From NCBI RefSeq assembly GCF_000378625.1, contig NZ_KB905167.1:62001-126000 (forward strand): a stretch of 64,000 nucleotides of DNA, given 5' to 3'. The notes under the pieces were generated by a model. The model worked only from the letters and a program-made list of their open reading frames with translations. It was not told the DNA's origin and did no database searches. The DNA comes from Colwellia piezophila ATCC BAA-637 (lineage in GTDB: Bacteria; Pseudomonadota; Gammaproteobacteria; Enterobacterales; Alteromonadaceae). How positions within the stretch are numbered: the first letter of the stretch is position 1; each line of letters begins with the position of its first letter. This document shows, piece after piece, positions 9,712 through 19,644 of the stretch. The translations under genes were made by a program, and so were the position numbers.

Positions 9712-11184
9712 ATGCTAAGAATTGCCCAAGAAGCTTTAACTTTTGATGACGTATTACTTGTACCTGCTCATTCAAAAGTACTCCCACACACGGCTGATTT
9801 AAAAACTAAATTAACCCGTAAAATTAATTTAAACGTACCTATGATTTCTGCGTCTATGGACACAGTTACCGAAGCGCGTCTAGCGATTACGTTAGCGCAA
9901 GAAGGTGGTTTAGGTTTCATTCATAAAAACATGACCATTGCTGAGCAAGCGAAAAACGTTTCTCAAGTGAAGAAGTATGAAAGTGGCATAGTTTCAGATC
10001 CAGTAACGGTAAATAGCACATTTACTATTGAACAGGTCATGCACAAAGCTGATGACTTAGGTTTCTCAGGTTTTCCTGTTGTTGATGAACATAACAGCTT
10101 AGTTGGTATCATTACAGGACGTGATTTACGTTTTGAAACGGATTTAACTAAACCGGTATCTTCACTAATGACGGTAAAAGCAAACTTAGTGACGGTTAAA
10201 GAAGGCGCTGCTCGCGAAGAAATTTTAGGTTTAATGCATAGTAACCGTATTGAGAAAATCTTAGTGGTTGATGATGCGTTTAAGTTAGTGGGCCTTATTA
10301 CCGCGAAAGATTACCAAAAAGCGGAAGACAAACCTGACGCTTGTAAAGACGAATTAGGTCGTTTACGTGTTGGTGCTGCTGTGGGTGTTGGCGCCGGTAC
10401 TGATGAACGTATTGACGCTCTAGTGGCTGCAGGAGTTGATGTTTTATTAATTGATACTTCACATGGTCATTCACAAGGTGTATTAGATCGAGTTAAAGAA
10501 GCACGTAATAAATACCCAGATTTACAAATTATCGCCGGTAATGTAGCAACAGCATCAGGTGCAAAAGCCATGGCAGATGCCGGTGTTGATGCCGTTAAAG
10601 TCGGTATCGGCCCAGGGTCAATTTGTACTACACGTATTGTTACGGGTGTTGGTGTGCCACAACTAACGGCTATTTCAAATGCGGTTGAAGGTTTGAAAGG
10701 TACAGGTATTCCAGTGATCGCTGATGGCGGCATTCGTTTCTCCGGTGATATTGCTAAAGCACTTGTTGCTGGCGCACACTGCGTTATGGTTGGTAGCATG
10801 TTCGCAGGTACGGAAGAAGCACCCGGTGAAGTTGAGCTTTATCAAGGACGTTATTACAAGTCTTACCGCGGTATGGGCTCTTTAGGCGCAATGGCGCAAA
10901 AAGATGGCTCAAGTGATAGGTACTTCCAAAAATCTGATGGTGAAGCAGACAAATTAGTACCAGAAGGTATTGAAGGTCGTGTGGCTTATAAAGGTCCAGT
11001 GGCAGCTATTATTCATCAGCAAATGGGTGGTTTACGTTCATCAATGGGCTTAACTGGCTGTAAAGATATTGAAACCATGCGTTCTAAGCCTGAGTTTATG
11101 AAAATTACCTCTGCAGGTATGGGTGAGTCACACGTACACGACGTAACAATAACAAAAGAAGCCCCAAATTATCGTATGGGGTAG
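9712..11184 (+). CDS. guaB: Inosine-5'-monophosphate dehydrogenase
   Basis: GuaB oxidises IMP to XMP with NAD+, the committed step to GMP. The 490-residue product has the (beta/alpha)8 core, two CBS domains inserted at about residues 95-205 ([23 protein letters not shown]), the catalytic loop GPGSICTTR with Cys305, the flap [10 protein letters not shown], and the C-terminal [23 protein letters not shown]. Domain layout and length match E. coli (488). guaA follows in the same direction after 260 bp, an unusually long gap that contains a palindromic repeat and a terminator-like hairpin. Confidence 0.97.
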   Translation: MLRIAQEALTFDDVLLVPAHSKVLPHTADLKTKLTRKINLNVPMISASMDTVTEARLAITLAQEGGLGFIHKNMTIAEQAKNVSQVKKYESGIVSDPVTVNSTFTIEQVMHKADDLGFSGFPVVDEHNSLVGIITGRDLRFETDLTKPVSSLMTVKANLVTVKEGAAREEILGLMHSNRIEKILVVDDAFKLVGLITAKDYQKAEDKPDACKDELGRLRVGAAVGVGAGTDERIDALVAAGVDVLLIDTSHGHSQGVLDRVKEARNKYPDLQIIAGNVATASGAKAMADAGVDAVKVGIGPGSICTTRIVTGVGVPQLTAISNAVEGLKGTGIPVIADGGIRFSGDIAKALVAGAHCVMVGSMFAGTEEAPGEVELYQGRYYKSYRGMGSLGAMAQKDGSSDRYFQKSDGEADKLVPEGIEGRVAYKGPVAAIIHQQMGGLRSSMGLTGCKDIETMRSKPEFMKITSAGMGESHVHDVTITKEAPNYRMG

Positions 11185-11192
11185 TACGCTCG

Positions 11193-11289
11193 GTTGAGTT
11201 ATTTAAGCTCAATTTCAGCGTTGCAAGTGCTCACCTAGTAAACTAGGCTCCGCGCTAGCGCCTTGAACTAGAACTAAAATACTCTCAAC
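11193..11289. repeat. Imperfect palindrome after guaB (gua element 1)
   Basis: A 97-bp element starting 8 bp after the guaB stop. The ends match as an inverted repeat (GTTGAG at the left, CTCAAC at the right), and the middle has the perfect stem CCTAG-TAAA-CTAGG. Internal landmarks TTCAGCGTTG, GCTCA, GCTCCG and CGCCTTGAA recur in the same order in the element after guaA. Confidence 0.7.
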
Positions 11290-11353
11290 TTGATGTTGCT
11301 AGAATAAGATAAAAAATGATGATGAGTAAGTTCATCATCTAACAAATTCAAAT

Positions 11354-11396
11354 AGGCTGAGCTGGAATCTCGCAAGAGAAGGCTCGGCCTGTTTTA
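11354..11396 (+). terminator. Terminator-like hairpin between guaB and guaA
   Basis: AGGCTGAGC pairs with GCTCGGCCT (one T-G), with an inner TCTC-GCAA-GAGA stem, followed by GTTTTA. This may be a partial terminator or attenuator lowering guaA expression relative to guaB. Confidence 0.5.
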
Positions 11397-11444
11397 CTTA
11401 AGATACTACGCTCAAATAGAGCCCTCAAAGGTAGGAAAACAACC

Positions 11445-13022
11445 ATGAGTAAAGACATTCATGATCACCGCATACTAATATTAGATTTTGGTTCACAATA
11501 CACTCAACTTATCGCCCGTCGCGTACGTGAAATTGGTGTTTACTGTGAGCTTTGGTCGTGGGACGTAACCGAAGAGCAAATTAAAGGTTTTAAGCCAACA
11601 GGTATCATTCTTGCTGGTGGTCCAGAGTCAGTAACAGAAGCTAACTCTCCTCGAGCACCTGAATATGTATTTACCGCTGGCGTGCCAGTGTTAGGTATTT
11701 GCTACGGCATGCAAACTATGGCTGAGCAACTTGGCGGTGGTGTTGAAAGTTCGAGCCATAAAGAATTTGGTTATGCTGCGGTTGAGCTAGTTGCCCAATC
11801 TGCGTTATTCAACAAAGTTGAAGATAGCGTTGGTGATAATGGTAATGCTTTACTTGACGTTTGGATGAGTCACGGCGATAAAGTTTCTGCAATCCCTGAA
11901 GGTTTTGTCACCGTTGCACAAACACCAAGTTGTGCTTTTGGTGCCATGGCTAACGAAGAGAAGAAGTTTTACGGCGTACAATTTCACCCAGAAGTTACCC
12001 ATACCAAACAAGGTTCACGCATTTTAGAAAACTTTGTCGTAGATATCTGTCAATGTGAAAAACTATGGACATCAGCGTCAATCATTGACGATGCTATCGC
12101 TAAAATGAAAGCACAAGTTGGTGATGACGAAGTTATCCTTGGCCTTTCAGGTGGCGTTGATTCATCTGTTGTTGCCATGTTATTACAACGTGCCATTGGC
12201 GATAAATTGACTTGTGTCTTTGTTGATAACGGTTTACTTCGTTTAAACGAAGGTCAGCAAGTCATGGATATGTTTGGTGATCATTTTGGTCTTAAAATTG
12301 TTCATGTTAAAGCAGAAGACAGGTTCTTAGATCGTTTAGCAGATGAAAGTGATCCAGAGAAAAAACGTAAGATCATTGGTAACGTTTTTGTTGAAGTATT
12401 TGAAGAAGAATCAAAGAAACTTGAAAATGCTAAATGGTTAGCACAAGGTACTATTTACCCTGATGTTATTGAATCAGCGGCTTCAGCTACGGGTAAAGCG
12501 CACGTCATTAAATCTCATCATAATGTTGGTGGTTTACCTGAGCATATGGAAATGGGCTTAGTTGAACCATTACGTGAATTATTTAAAGATGAAGTACGTA
12601 AAATTGGTCTAGAGCTTGGTTTACCGTACGACATGCTTTATCGTCACCCGTTCCCTGGACCTGGTTTAGGTGTACGTATTTTAGGTGAAGTGAAAAAAGA
12701 ATATGCCGACTTATTACGTCGCGCCGATGCTATCTTCATTGAAGAATTACACAATCACGACTTATACAAAAAAGTAAGCCAAGCGTTTACCGTGTTCTTA
12801 CCGGTACGTTCAGTCGGTGTAATGGGTGATCAGCGTAAATACGATTGGGTAGTAAGTTTACGTTGTGTAGAAACTATCGACTTTATGACCGCTCGCTGGT
12901 CACATTTACCATACGATTTCTTAGGGCTAGTTTCTAACCGTATTATCAATGAAGTTGATGGTATTTCACGCGTAGTCTACGATATCAGCGGAAAACCACC
13001 TGCAACGATTGAATGGGAATAA
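11445..13022 (+). CDS. guaA: GMP synthase (glutamine-hydrolysing)
   Basis: GuaA aminates XMP to GMP using glutamine and ATP. The 525-residue protein has an N-terminal class I glutamine amidotransferase domain with nucleophile Cys86 in GICYGMQTM and the His/Glu pair in QFHPEVTHT, then the ATP-pyrophosphatase domain with the PP-loop [13 protein letters not shown], and the C-terminal dimerisation domain ending in PPATIEWE. The length equals E. coli GuaA. It forms the guaBA unit with the upstream gene. A strong terminator lies about 145 bp downstream. Confidence 0.98.
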   Translation: MSKDIHDHRILILDFGSQYTQLIARRVREIGVYCELWSWDVTEEQIKGFKPTGIILAGGPESVTEANSPRAPEYVFTAGVPVLGICYGMQTMAEQLGGGVESSSHKEFGYAAVELVAQSALFNKVEDSVGDNGNALLDVWMSHGDKVSAIPEGFVTVAQTPSCAFGAMANEEKKFYGVQFHPEVTHTKQGSRILENFVVDICQCEKLWTSASIIDDAIAKMKAQVGDDEVILGLSGGVDSSVVAMLLQRAIGDKLTCVFVDNGLLRLNEGQQVMDMFGDHFGLKIVHVKAEDRFLDRLADESDPEKKRKIIGNVFVEVFEEESKKLENAKWLAQGTIYPDVIESAASATGKAHVIKSHHNVGGLPEHMEMGLVEPLRELFKDEVRKIGLELGLPYDMLYRHPFPGPGLGVRILGEVKKEYADLLRRADAIFIEELHNHDLYKKVSQAFTVFLPVRSVGVMGDQRKYDWVVSLRCVETIDFMTARWSHLPYDFLGLVSNRIINEVDGISRVVYDISGKPPATIEWE

Positions 13023-13145
13023 AAATTAGCACTCTTTTTTGCTACTTCGCCTAACTTCAGCGTTGGTTGTACTCACTGACATGCGTCAGCTCCGTGCAAC
13101 CGCCTTGAATTAAGACGAACTACCTGCAAATAGCGCTATTTTATT
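13022..13145. repeat. Imperfect palindrome after guaA (gua element 2)
   Basis: A 124-bp palindrome-like element between the guaA stop and its terminator. The outer arms AAATTAGC and GCTATTTT correspond, and the centre is CTGAC-ATGC-GTCAG. It shares the ordered landmarks TTCAGCGTTG, ACTCA, GCTCCG and CGCCTTGAA with the element after guaB, while the central stem has different bases that still pair. Confidence 0.7.
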
Positions 13146-13165
13146 TCATATTTATATAGTAGTTA

Positions 13166-13200
13166 AAACCCCAAGATTGCAAGATCTTGGGGTTTCTTTC
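13166..13200 (+). terminator. Strong terminator of the gua unit
   Basis: A perfect 12-bp stem AAACCCCAAGAT / ATCTTGGGGTTT with a 6-nt loop, followed by CTTTC. It lies about 145 bp downstream of guaA. Confidence 0.85.
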
Positions 13201-13387
13201 TAAATAACAAAGGAAAAGCTCAACTCCTTGGGATTTACTTTTAACAATAACCAGACAAGGAGCTCAAACTAGTTGGGATTTTAGCAAAGTGTTTGAGTTT
13301 TTAATTTTTGAGCTTATGGCTATAAGTGATGGAATTAAAATCGAGAACAATGCCGATAAAATTTCAAATAGGCAGAGCCAATACACT

Positions 13388-13735
13388 ATGATTGAAAGAT
13401 TAGAAACTAAGCAAAGAATGAGTCGTATCGTTAAACACAACGGTACTATTTACCTGTGTGGCCAAGTAGCGGCAGATGCCACTAAAGACATTACTGAGCA
13501 AACACAAACCATGCTCGATAAAGTGGATGCTTTATTAATACAAGCTGGTAGTGACAGAAAGCACATCTTATCAGCAACTATTTATGTTAAAGATATGAGC
13601 TACTTCTCTGAAATGAACGCGGTATGGGATGCTTGGTTACCAGAAGGCCATGCACCAGCGCGTGCTTGTGTTGCCGCTAAAATGGCACGTGAAGCATTAT
13701 TGGTTGAAATCTCAGTCGTTGCTGCTGAAATATAA
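13388..13735 (+). CDS. RidA/YjgF/YER057c/UK114 family protein (YoaB-like)
   Basis: Family proteins such as RidA hydrolyse reactive enamine/imine intermediates; many paralogues have no proven substrate. The 115-residue product reads [66 protein letters not shown] and LVEISVVAA, a complete single domain. The usual Arg is in APARACV. The frame is open to GTG 13289, but ATG 13388 ([15 protein letters not shown]) matches the N-terminus of YoaB-type members. The ribosome-binding site is weak. It is monocistronic after the gua terminator. Confidence 0.85.
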   Translation: MIERLETKQRMSRIVKHNGTIYLCGQVAADATKDITEQTQTMLDKVDALLIQAGSDRKHILSATIYVKDMSYFSEMNAVWDAWLPEGHAPARACVAAKMAREALLVEISVVAAEI

Positions 13736-13795
13736 TATTATAAAGGTAAGTTAAATCGTCACCGCCGTCTTTAAGCATCATTTTTGTGAGTAAAT

Positions 13796-15316
13796 ATGAA
13801 ATTATCCCTGTCTAATGGTTACTTTTCTTTAGGAAATGCCTTTTATCAACAATCCACACCAACGCCCGTTAGTGCGCCAGAATTATTATTGTGGAATACG
13901 CATTTGGCAGAAAAATTATCGATAAATTACTCAATAGAGCAAGATGATGAGCAACTCGCACAATACTTTTCTGGTAATCAATTAATTGATGGCAGTACTC
14001 CTATTGCACAAGCTTATTCGGGCCATCAATTCGGTCACTTTAATCCGCAACTGGGTGATGGTCGCGCACATTTATTAGGAGATATTAGTGATAGCGAAGG
14101 TCAGTCTTGGGATGTGCAATTAAAAGGCTCTGGCACGAGTTTCTTTTCTCGTAGCGGCGATGGTCGCTGTGCATTGGGGCCAGCACTACGTGAATATATG
14201 ATGAGTGAAGCGATGTTCGCCCTAGGTGTACCAACTACGCGCTGTTTAGCGGTAGTGGCTACTGGTGAGGCGGTTTATCGAGAACGGCCATTACCAGGCG
14301 CCGTGGTTACCCGTATTGCCAGCAGCCATATTCGTGTTGGTACTTTTCAATATTTTGCAGCCCGTAATGATATTGACTCCTTAAAAAAATTGACCAACTT
14401 TTCAATTGAACGCCATTTCCCACAGTTAAAAGGCATTGAAGGGGAAGTCTTATCTGCGCAGCAAGTCGTTGATTTTTTTGCTGCGGTACTCAACAAACAA
14501 GTTCCTTTAGTGGTGTCATGGTTACGGGTTGGTTTTATCCATGGCGTAATGAATACTGATAATACCGCTATTTCAGGGGAAACCATTGATTATGGCCCTT
14601 GCGCCATGATGAATCATTATCACAGCGATACCGTATTTAGCTCTATTGATAGAAATTCGCGTTATGCTTTTGGTAACCAAAGCAAAATAATACAATGGAA
14701 TATGGCGCGTCTTGCGGATTGTTTATTACCGTTAATTGATGACGATGAGGATATTGCCTTAGCCAAAATTACACCATTGTTACAGCAATTTGCCAATGAC
14801 TTGCAGTTTCGTTATTTTGAAATGATGGCGAATAAATTGGGCATTGCTCAATTAGCGGATGGTGATATTGAATTGGTTAATGATTTACTGGCTATTATGA
14901 CAAAGATGAAACTAGATTATACCCAGTCTTTTGTCACCCTAGCTGCTAACTTAAATCAAAAAGAAGTAGATAAAGTGATAGCTCAACATAGTGATGGCGA
15001 AAGCAACAACGCGGGCGAAGAAGTAGGCAGTGCTCAATATCAGTGGCAGGCATGGCTTAGTCGTTGGTATGTAAGAATCGCCGCTGATGTTGAGGGTGCT
15101 AAAGACTTGATGGCAAAAACTAACCCGTTAGTGATCCCTAGAAATCATCATGTTGAAGCTATTTTAGCGACGAGCCAAACTACGGGCGATCTAAACCCAT
15201 TACATGAGTTTTTAGCGGTTGTACAGCAACCCTATGAGCTATTAGCGCAAACGGCTGCCTATCAAGATGCACCGAGTGACGGTGATGAAAACTATCATAC
15301 TTTCTGTGGTACTTAA
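13796..15316 (+). CDS. selO: Protein adenylyltransferase SelO (YdiU/UPF0061)
   Basis: SelO is a pseudokinase-fold enzyme that transfers AMP to Ser/Thr/Tyr of target proteins and is linked to redox stress. The 506-residue product has the conserved blocks [99 protein letters not shown] and the C-terminal [12 protein letters not shown]. The tail ends YHTFCGT; in many bacterial members a Cys near this end substitutes for the eukaryotic selenocysteine. The length is usual. recQ-like follows 102 bp downstream. Confidence 0.95.
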   Translation: MKLSLSNGYFSLGNAFYQQSTPTPVSAPELLLWNTHLAEKLSINYSIEQDDEQLAQYFSGNQLIDGSTPIAQAYSGHQFGHFNPQLGDGRAHLLGDISDSEGQSWDVQLKGSGTSFFSRSGDGRCALGPALREYMMSEAMFALGVPTTRCLAVVATGEAVYRERPLPGAVVTRIASSHIRVGTFQYFAARNDIDSLKKLTNFSIERHFPQLKGIEGEVLSAQQVVDFFAAVLNKQVPLVVSWLRVGFIHGVMNTDNTAISGETIDYGPCAMMNHYHSDTVFSSIDRNSRYAFGNQSKIIQWNMARLADCLLPLIDDDEDIALAKITPLLQQFANDLQFRYFEMMANKLGIAQLADGDIELVNDLLAIMTKMKLDYTQSFVTLAANLNQKEVDKVIAQHSDGESNNAGEEVGSAQYQWQAWLSRWYVRIAADVEGAKDLMAKTNPLVIPRNHHVEAILATSQTTGDLNPLHEFLAVVQQPYELLAQTAAYQDAPSDGDENYHTFCGT

Positions 15317-15418
15317 CACACAGTGAGTGAATAGTTAATCAGGTGATGGTTAGCTTGTTAATAGTTAACCATCTAGTGTGATAGCTGCTTTCATCGATAA
15401 ATTTTAATCAGGAAATAT

Positions 15419-17452
15419 ATGACCAGTCAACCGACAAGTGCACTCCAAAGCTCTCTTTTAACTACTTTTGGCTTTGATGGCTTTCGCCCAGGGCAAGAGC
15501 AGACCATTTCGCAATTGTTAAATGGCCAGTCTTCGTTAGCTATTTTCCCAACAGGCTCAGGTAAGTCTTTGTGTTATCAATTAACAGCTTTGCATTTACC
15601 ACATTTAACCTTAGTGGTATCACCGTTATTAGCCTTGATGAAAGATCAACTGGCTTTTCTTGCTAGCAAAGGCATTAAGGCAGCAAGCATTGATTCGACC
15701 CTAAAAGGCAATGAAGCACAAACCGTGATGGCAGGGGTGCGTGATGGTGATATTAAAATCTTAATGGTGTCAGTAGAGCGTTTTAAAAATGAAAGATTCA
15801 GACAATTTATTGAATCTGTACCTGTGTCTATGTTAGTGGTTGATGAGGCGCATTGTATCTCTGAGTGGGGTCATAACTTTAGGCCTGACTATTTAAAGTT
15901 ACCTAGCTACTGCCAAGCATTAAAAATTCCCTTGGTATTATTACTTACCGCTACCGCTACCCGTAAAGTAAAACTAGATATGGCCGCTAAATTTGCTATT
16001 CGAGATGAACATATTGTGCAAACGGGCTTTTACCGCGCCAATCTTGATTTAAGCGTGTTACCCGTGACTGAGTCAGATAAAAATGGTCTGTTAGCGCAAA
16101 TTATCTCTCAACAAAGTACTCAGCAACAAGGCCCCGGTATTGTTTATGTGACCTTACAACATAGTGCTGAAAAGGTGGCGCTTTACTTAACGCAACAAGG
16201 CATTAATGCTTGTGCTTATCATGCCGGTTTTGACAGTGATACTCGCAGTCAAATTCAGCAAGACTTTATGGCGGGTAAAATTCAAGTGATTGTCGCCACC
16301 ATTGCCTTTGGTATGGGCATAGATAAAAGTGATATCCGCTTTGTTATTCATTATGACTTACCTAAATCCATTGAAAATTACAGTCAAGAAATCGGTAGAG
16401 CTGGTCGAGATGGCATGCCTGCGCAATGTTTTACCTTGGCAAACCTTGATGGTTTGAATACGGTAGAAAATTTTGTTTATGGCGATACCCCTGAGTTTAA
16501 CGGTATTGAAATGCTGCTTAACAGTATTAAAGATGAAGTCATAACCAGTGCTTATGACAGCAAGTGGGAGCTGCAAATATTGCAACTTTCTAATGCCGTT
16601 AATATTAAACAGTTACCGCTTAAAACCTTACTGGTTCAGTTAGAGCTAGCGGGCGTGATTGAGCCACTTTACGCTTATTTCGCGGATTTTAAAATTAAGT
16701 TGTTAAAACCGAAAACTGAAATAATTAATAGTTTTAATGCCCAGCGCCAAGATTTTCTTCAGCGGATTTTTAACGCCACTGATTTTAAAAAGGTTTGGGG
16801 CAGTTTAAATTTTGACACCTTATTGCAAGATAAAACTATTGAGCGTAATCGGGTAATTGCTGCGCTTGAATACCTGCAAGAGCAGCAATTAATAATACTC
16901 GAAACCAAAGGCATGACCGAGGTTTTCAAAATTAACCTGACTGAATTAGCAGATCCGAGTTTATGTCAATCACTCGCCAACTACTTTAAAGACAACGAAG
17001 TAAAAGAAATAAAGCGCATCGCCGCGTTAGTGCGCTTCTTCCAATTAGATACTTGCCTCACGGTTAATTTAGCGCGCTATTTCGATGATGCATTTTTTGA
17101 CCAAAATAGGCTTGATGTAAGTGGTGCTGGTGAATCAGGCTCGACACCACAATGTGGTCACTGTAGCGTTTGTCGCGGGCAAGTAGCAGTGTTAGAGCGT
17201 TCTCAAGCACAAGTCCCATGGCCTAGTGATGAAACATTAAAACAAGGTATGAGTGAATTAACTGAGCGACTGGCGGGTAAGATAAATCAACCCTTATCCT
17301 TAGAGAGTTATTGCCGTTTTTTTGCGGGCATGACCGTGCCATTGTTCGGCCGTAATAAGGTTAGGCAATTATCAGGTTTTGGCGTATGTGAGCAGCAAAG
17401 GTATCAAGGTATAAGGGATAAAATAGCGCCGCTGTTTACAACTATGCAGTAG
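15419..17452 (+). CDS. RecQ-family ATP-dependent DNA helicase
   Basis: A 677-residue SF2 helicase. N-terminal RecQ-type motif 0 (FGFDGFRPGQEQTISQLL) is followed by Walker A FPTGSGKSLCYQ, DEAH box VVDEAHCISEWGHNFRPDY, motif III LLTATATRKV, and motif VI SQEIGRAGRDG. The C-terminal part has a Cys pair CGHCSVCRG that could belong to a zinc module, but lacks a clear HRDC domain. It looks like a second RecQ-like helicase of marine gammaproteobacteria rather than canonical RecQ, so I give no symbol. It presumably acts on recombination or replication intermediates. Confidence 0.88.
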   Translation: MTSQPTSALQSSLLTTFGFDGFRPGQEQTISQLLNGQSSLAIFPTGSGKSLCYQLTALHLPHLTLVVSPLLALMKDQLAFLASKGIKAASIDSTLKGNEAQTVMAGVRDGDIKILMVSVERFKNERFRQFIESVPVSMLVVDEAHCISEWGHNFRPDYLKLPSYCQALKIPLVLLLTATATRKVKLDMAAKFAIRDEHIVQTGFYRANLDLSVLPVTESDKNGLLAQIISQQSTQQQGPGIVYVTLQHSAEKVALYLTQQGINACAYHAGFDSDTRSQIQQDFMAGKIQVIVATIAFGMGIDKSDIRFVIHYDLPKSIENYSQEIGRAGRDGMPAQCFTLANLDGLNTVENFVYGDTPEFNGIEMLLNSIKDEVITSAYDSKWELQILQLSNAVNIKQLPLKTLLVQLELAGVIEPLYAYFADFKIKLLKPKTEIINSFNAQRQDFLQRIFNATDFKKVWGSLNFDTLLQDKTIERNRVIAALEYLQEQQLIILETKGMTEVFKINLTELADPSLCQSLANYFKDNEVKEIKRIAALVRFFQLDTCLTVNLARYFDDAFFDQNRLDVSGAGESGSTPQCGHCSVCRGQVAVLERSQAQVPWPSDETLKQGMSELTERLAGKINQPLSLESYCRFFAGMTVPLFGRNKVRQLSGFGVCEQQRYQGIRDKIAPLFTTMQ

Positions 17453-17466
17453 GTGAAATCGCTACT

Positions 17467-17732
17467 TATACCCAAGCTACTTCAAGATGCTCGTTTCAGC
17501 ACGGCTGAGCGACTCATAATCAAGACGCGTATTTTATTAATGGTTATTCCCTTAATTAACTACGAAACGATGAATATGATTTGCTCATACATCCCCGTAG
17601 GGCTGGTTTAGAAATGTTTTATCCATCGTTATTGATTTCGACAAGGGAATAACCATTCTCTTCAATCAAAGCCTTGCCTAAAGACGTTTCTAACTCCAGC
17701 TGAATCCTGCATCTTGAGGTTGTTTGGGTATA
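17467..17732. mobile_element. MITE-like element A (TATACCCAA termini)
   Basis: This 266-bp non-coding element has 24-bp terminal inverted repeats, TATACCCAAGCTACTTCAAG... at the left and its near-complement ending CTTGAGGTTGTTTGGGTATA at the right, with about 4 mismatches. A second, internal inverted repeat GGTTATTCCCTT (17542) / AAGGGAATAACC (17643) is nested inside. It fills most of the 346-bp gap between the helicase and transporter genes and carries no ORF, so it would need a transposase from elsewhere. Confidence 0.75.
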
Positions 17733-17798
17733 TAAGGTAGAATAGCGCCGAATAATTAGCGCCACTCTCCCATTTAACCAGTCGAGTACCTGAGTACA

Positions 17799-18674
17799 AT
17801 GTTTACTAGCCTAAAAAATTCAATGCCAATGAGCGTTTGGTATATGTTGATCTCGGCTTTGGGCTTTGCCTTAATGTCAGCCTGTGTCAAAGAAGTGAGT
17901 GCTTTGGGCATTCCTGTTTTTGAAATTGTTGCCGCTAGGGCTATCGTTTCTGGCCTTATTAGTTACGCAGATATTAAGCGCAAGAAAATCTCTATGTGGG
18001 GGAATAACAAAAGCTTGTTAATTGCGCGTGGCTGCGTTGGCGCATTCGCACTGATGTTTGTTTATTATGCTGTAACCACTTTACCCTTAGCTGAAGCAAC
18101 GGTTTTACAATATTTACACCCCGTGTTTACTGCTGTGTTAGCGCTGTTTTTTTTGAAAGAAGTTATACAACGCTCTACCATTGCTTGTATTTGCATCAGC
18201 TTAATCGGCTTATTTATTATTATTCAGCCTAATTTGCAAGTGGGCAGTGGTGTGCAATATCCATGGCTAAGTATTGGCGCGGGTGTTTTAGGTGCTTTTG
18301 GTAGTGCGATTGCTTATATTATTATTAAAAAGCTCACCAAAACTGATGATAGTTCAGTTATTATCTTTTATTTCCCACTGATTGCCCTGCCCATCTCAAT
18401 AATACTGTTGGGTGATGATTTTGTTGTGCCTAGCTTGGCAGCGACAGGTTTACTGATTTTAATCGGGATATTTACCCAAGTTGGACAGGTAGGCCTAACT
18501 AAGGCACTGCACTGCGCCGATGCCAACAAAGCCACGGCATACGCATATGTGCAAATACTGTTTTCGGTCTTTATCGGTTGGGCGTATTTTAGTGAAGTAC
18601 CGGCAGTCACCACAATTATCGGTGGCGGCTTAATTATGTTCGGTGCTTTAGTGAATGTATTCTGGAAACGCTAG
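17799..18674 (+). CDS. EamA/RhaT-type drug/metabolite transporter (DMT superfamily)
   Basis: A 291-residue inner-membrane protein with about ten hydrophobic helices in two EamA repeats (about residues 10-140 and 155-288). Typical features are MSVWYMLISALGFALMSACVKEVS at the start, LPLAEATVLQYLHPVFTAVLALFFLKE at the end of the first repeat, and the corresponding ADANKATAYAYVQILFSVFIGWAYFSEVP in the second. The substrate cannot be told from sequence. The start could also be Met11, which begins the first helix more tightly. Confidence 0.88.
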   Translation: MFTSLKNSMPMSVWYMLISALGFALMSACVKEVSALGIPVFEIVAARAIVSGLISYADIKRKKISMWGNNKSLLIARGCVGAFALMFVYYAVTTLPLAEATVLQYLHPVFTAVLALFFLKEVIQRSTIACICISLIGLFIIIQPNLQVGSGVQYPWLSIGAGVLGAFGSAIAYIIIKKLTKTDDSSVIIFYFPLIALPISIILLGDDFVVPSLAATGLLILIGIFTQVGQVGLTKALHCADANKATAYAYVQILFSVFIGWAYFSEVPAVTTIIGGGLIMFGALVNVFWKR

Positions 18675-18743
18675 GTTTATTTGAAATGTTAAGGCCTGCC
18701 TAGTTTTACTCTTTATTAAGCTGATAAGTAATTTACTAAAACT

Positions 18744-18905
18744 TATACCAATTTCATTAAATTATTGCCCACTTGTGCGGGTTAAAATTCCCCTAGGCGG
18801 CGTTGCTCTCAATCCCAATAGCTAGCTATTGCTCAATCAAGCGCCTTGCCCTGATTTATTTTTCCTGCGCACAACAAGATCACAAACTTAATGAAACTGG
18901 TATTA
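18744..18905. repeat. Inverted-repeat element B1 (TATACCAATTTCATTAA termini)
   Basis: A 162-bp element with ends TATACCAATTTCATTAAATT and, on the other strand, TAATACCAGTTTCATTAAG, so about 20-bp inverted termini. The core holds the palindrome AATAGCTAGCTATT flanked by GGCGTTGCTC and GCGCCTTGCC. The right end supplies the TAA stop codon of the minus-strand gene next to it. Confidence 0.7.
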
Positions 18906-19268
18906 CGCTTGATTTAACCCCAGTTCTTTTTGTTTTTTCTTGGTTAAACCTTGTGAAACTAAACGATGGGATTCACTAAGGTAATAGTGTAAGTCTTCAT
19001 CTTTTGCTTTTTCAGTTTCGAAATGCTGTATCCATTTCATACCGCGATTAGCAAAATAGGGCGCTGGTCGGTAACCGTCACATTCACTTAAAAAACCAAA
19101 ATTTAATTCAGAGGTTTTAAAGGTAAAAGCAGGTTTTTCGTCTTTGCTCCAACCACCAATGGCAAAAACTTTACCGCCGACTTTCCATACATGGGAATTA
19201 CCCCATTGCATGACATAACTTGTTGCCGGTAAAGCGCCACAAAATTTATTAAATTTATCGTAATTCAT
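18903..19268 (-). CDS. MmcQ/YjbR family protein
   Basis: A 121-residue protein with the YjbR-like fold signature: FNKFCGALPATSYVMQWGNSHVWKVGGKVFAIGGW, then FKTSELNFGFLSE, GYRPAPYFANRGMKWIQHF and a C-terminal YYLSESHRLVSQGLTKKKQKELGL. Members have a double-wing DNA-binding-like fold, but a role is not established. The stop codon lies in the terminal repeat of element B1. It is 19 bp downstream of the cupin gene on the same strand. Confidence 0.88.
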   Translation of the reverse strand: MNYDKFNKFCGALPATSYVMQWGNSHVWKVGGKVFAIGGWSKDEKPAFTFKTSELNFGFLSECDGYRPAPYFANRGMKWIQHFETEKAKDEDLHYYLSESHRLVSQGLTKKKQKELGLNQA

Positions 19269-19287
19269 GAACCCTAATGCCTCAACT

Positions 19288-19599
19288 TTAATAGAAAACG
19301 GCTAACCAAACGGTCACTTCATCAGGTGATGTTTCAATAACTCTATGTTTTTCATGGGCCGTGATATTTAGGTAATCACCTTGTTTAAGGGTGACTTTAT
19401 CACCATTAAACAATTCAATGACCCCGTAACCAGACAAAACAACAAGCCACTCATCTTCACTTTGATCGTACCAACCCGTAGCCGGCGATGTTTGTCCCTT
19501 AGATATTATTCGCTCAATTCTAAATTTTTCAGTGGTGAGAATATCCTCGAATATTTCCTTAGGGATTTCTGCTGGAATATTGCTAAATATACTGGTCAT
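19288..19599 (-). CDS. Small cupin-domain protein
   Basis: A 103-residue single-domain cupin. The double-stranded beta-helix motifs are recognisable: the first motif region around GWYDQSEDEWLVVLSGYGVIELFNGDKVTLKQGDYLNI and the second around HEKHRVIETSPDEVTVWLAVF. The metal-ligand pattern is incomplete (Asp/Glu-rich instead of a clear HxH), so catalysis is uncertain. It probably forms a two-gene unit with the YjbR-like gene. Confidence 0.85.
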   Translation of the reverse strand: MTSIFSNIPAEIPKEIFEDILTTEKFRIERIISKGQTSPATGWYDQSEDEWLVVLSGYGVIELFNGDKVTLKQGDYLNITAHEKHRVIETSPDEVTVWLAVFY

Positions 19600-19644
19600 T
19601 ACAGCGATCCTTACGTGGGTAATCGACCAGGTAAATCATGTTAA

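Noticed and set aside
11193..11289. A purine riboswitch between guaB and guaA
   Set aside because: No three-way-junction aptamer pattern is visible, and a sister element follows guaA downstream, where a riboswitch would not act on guaA.
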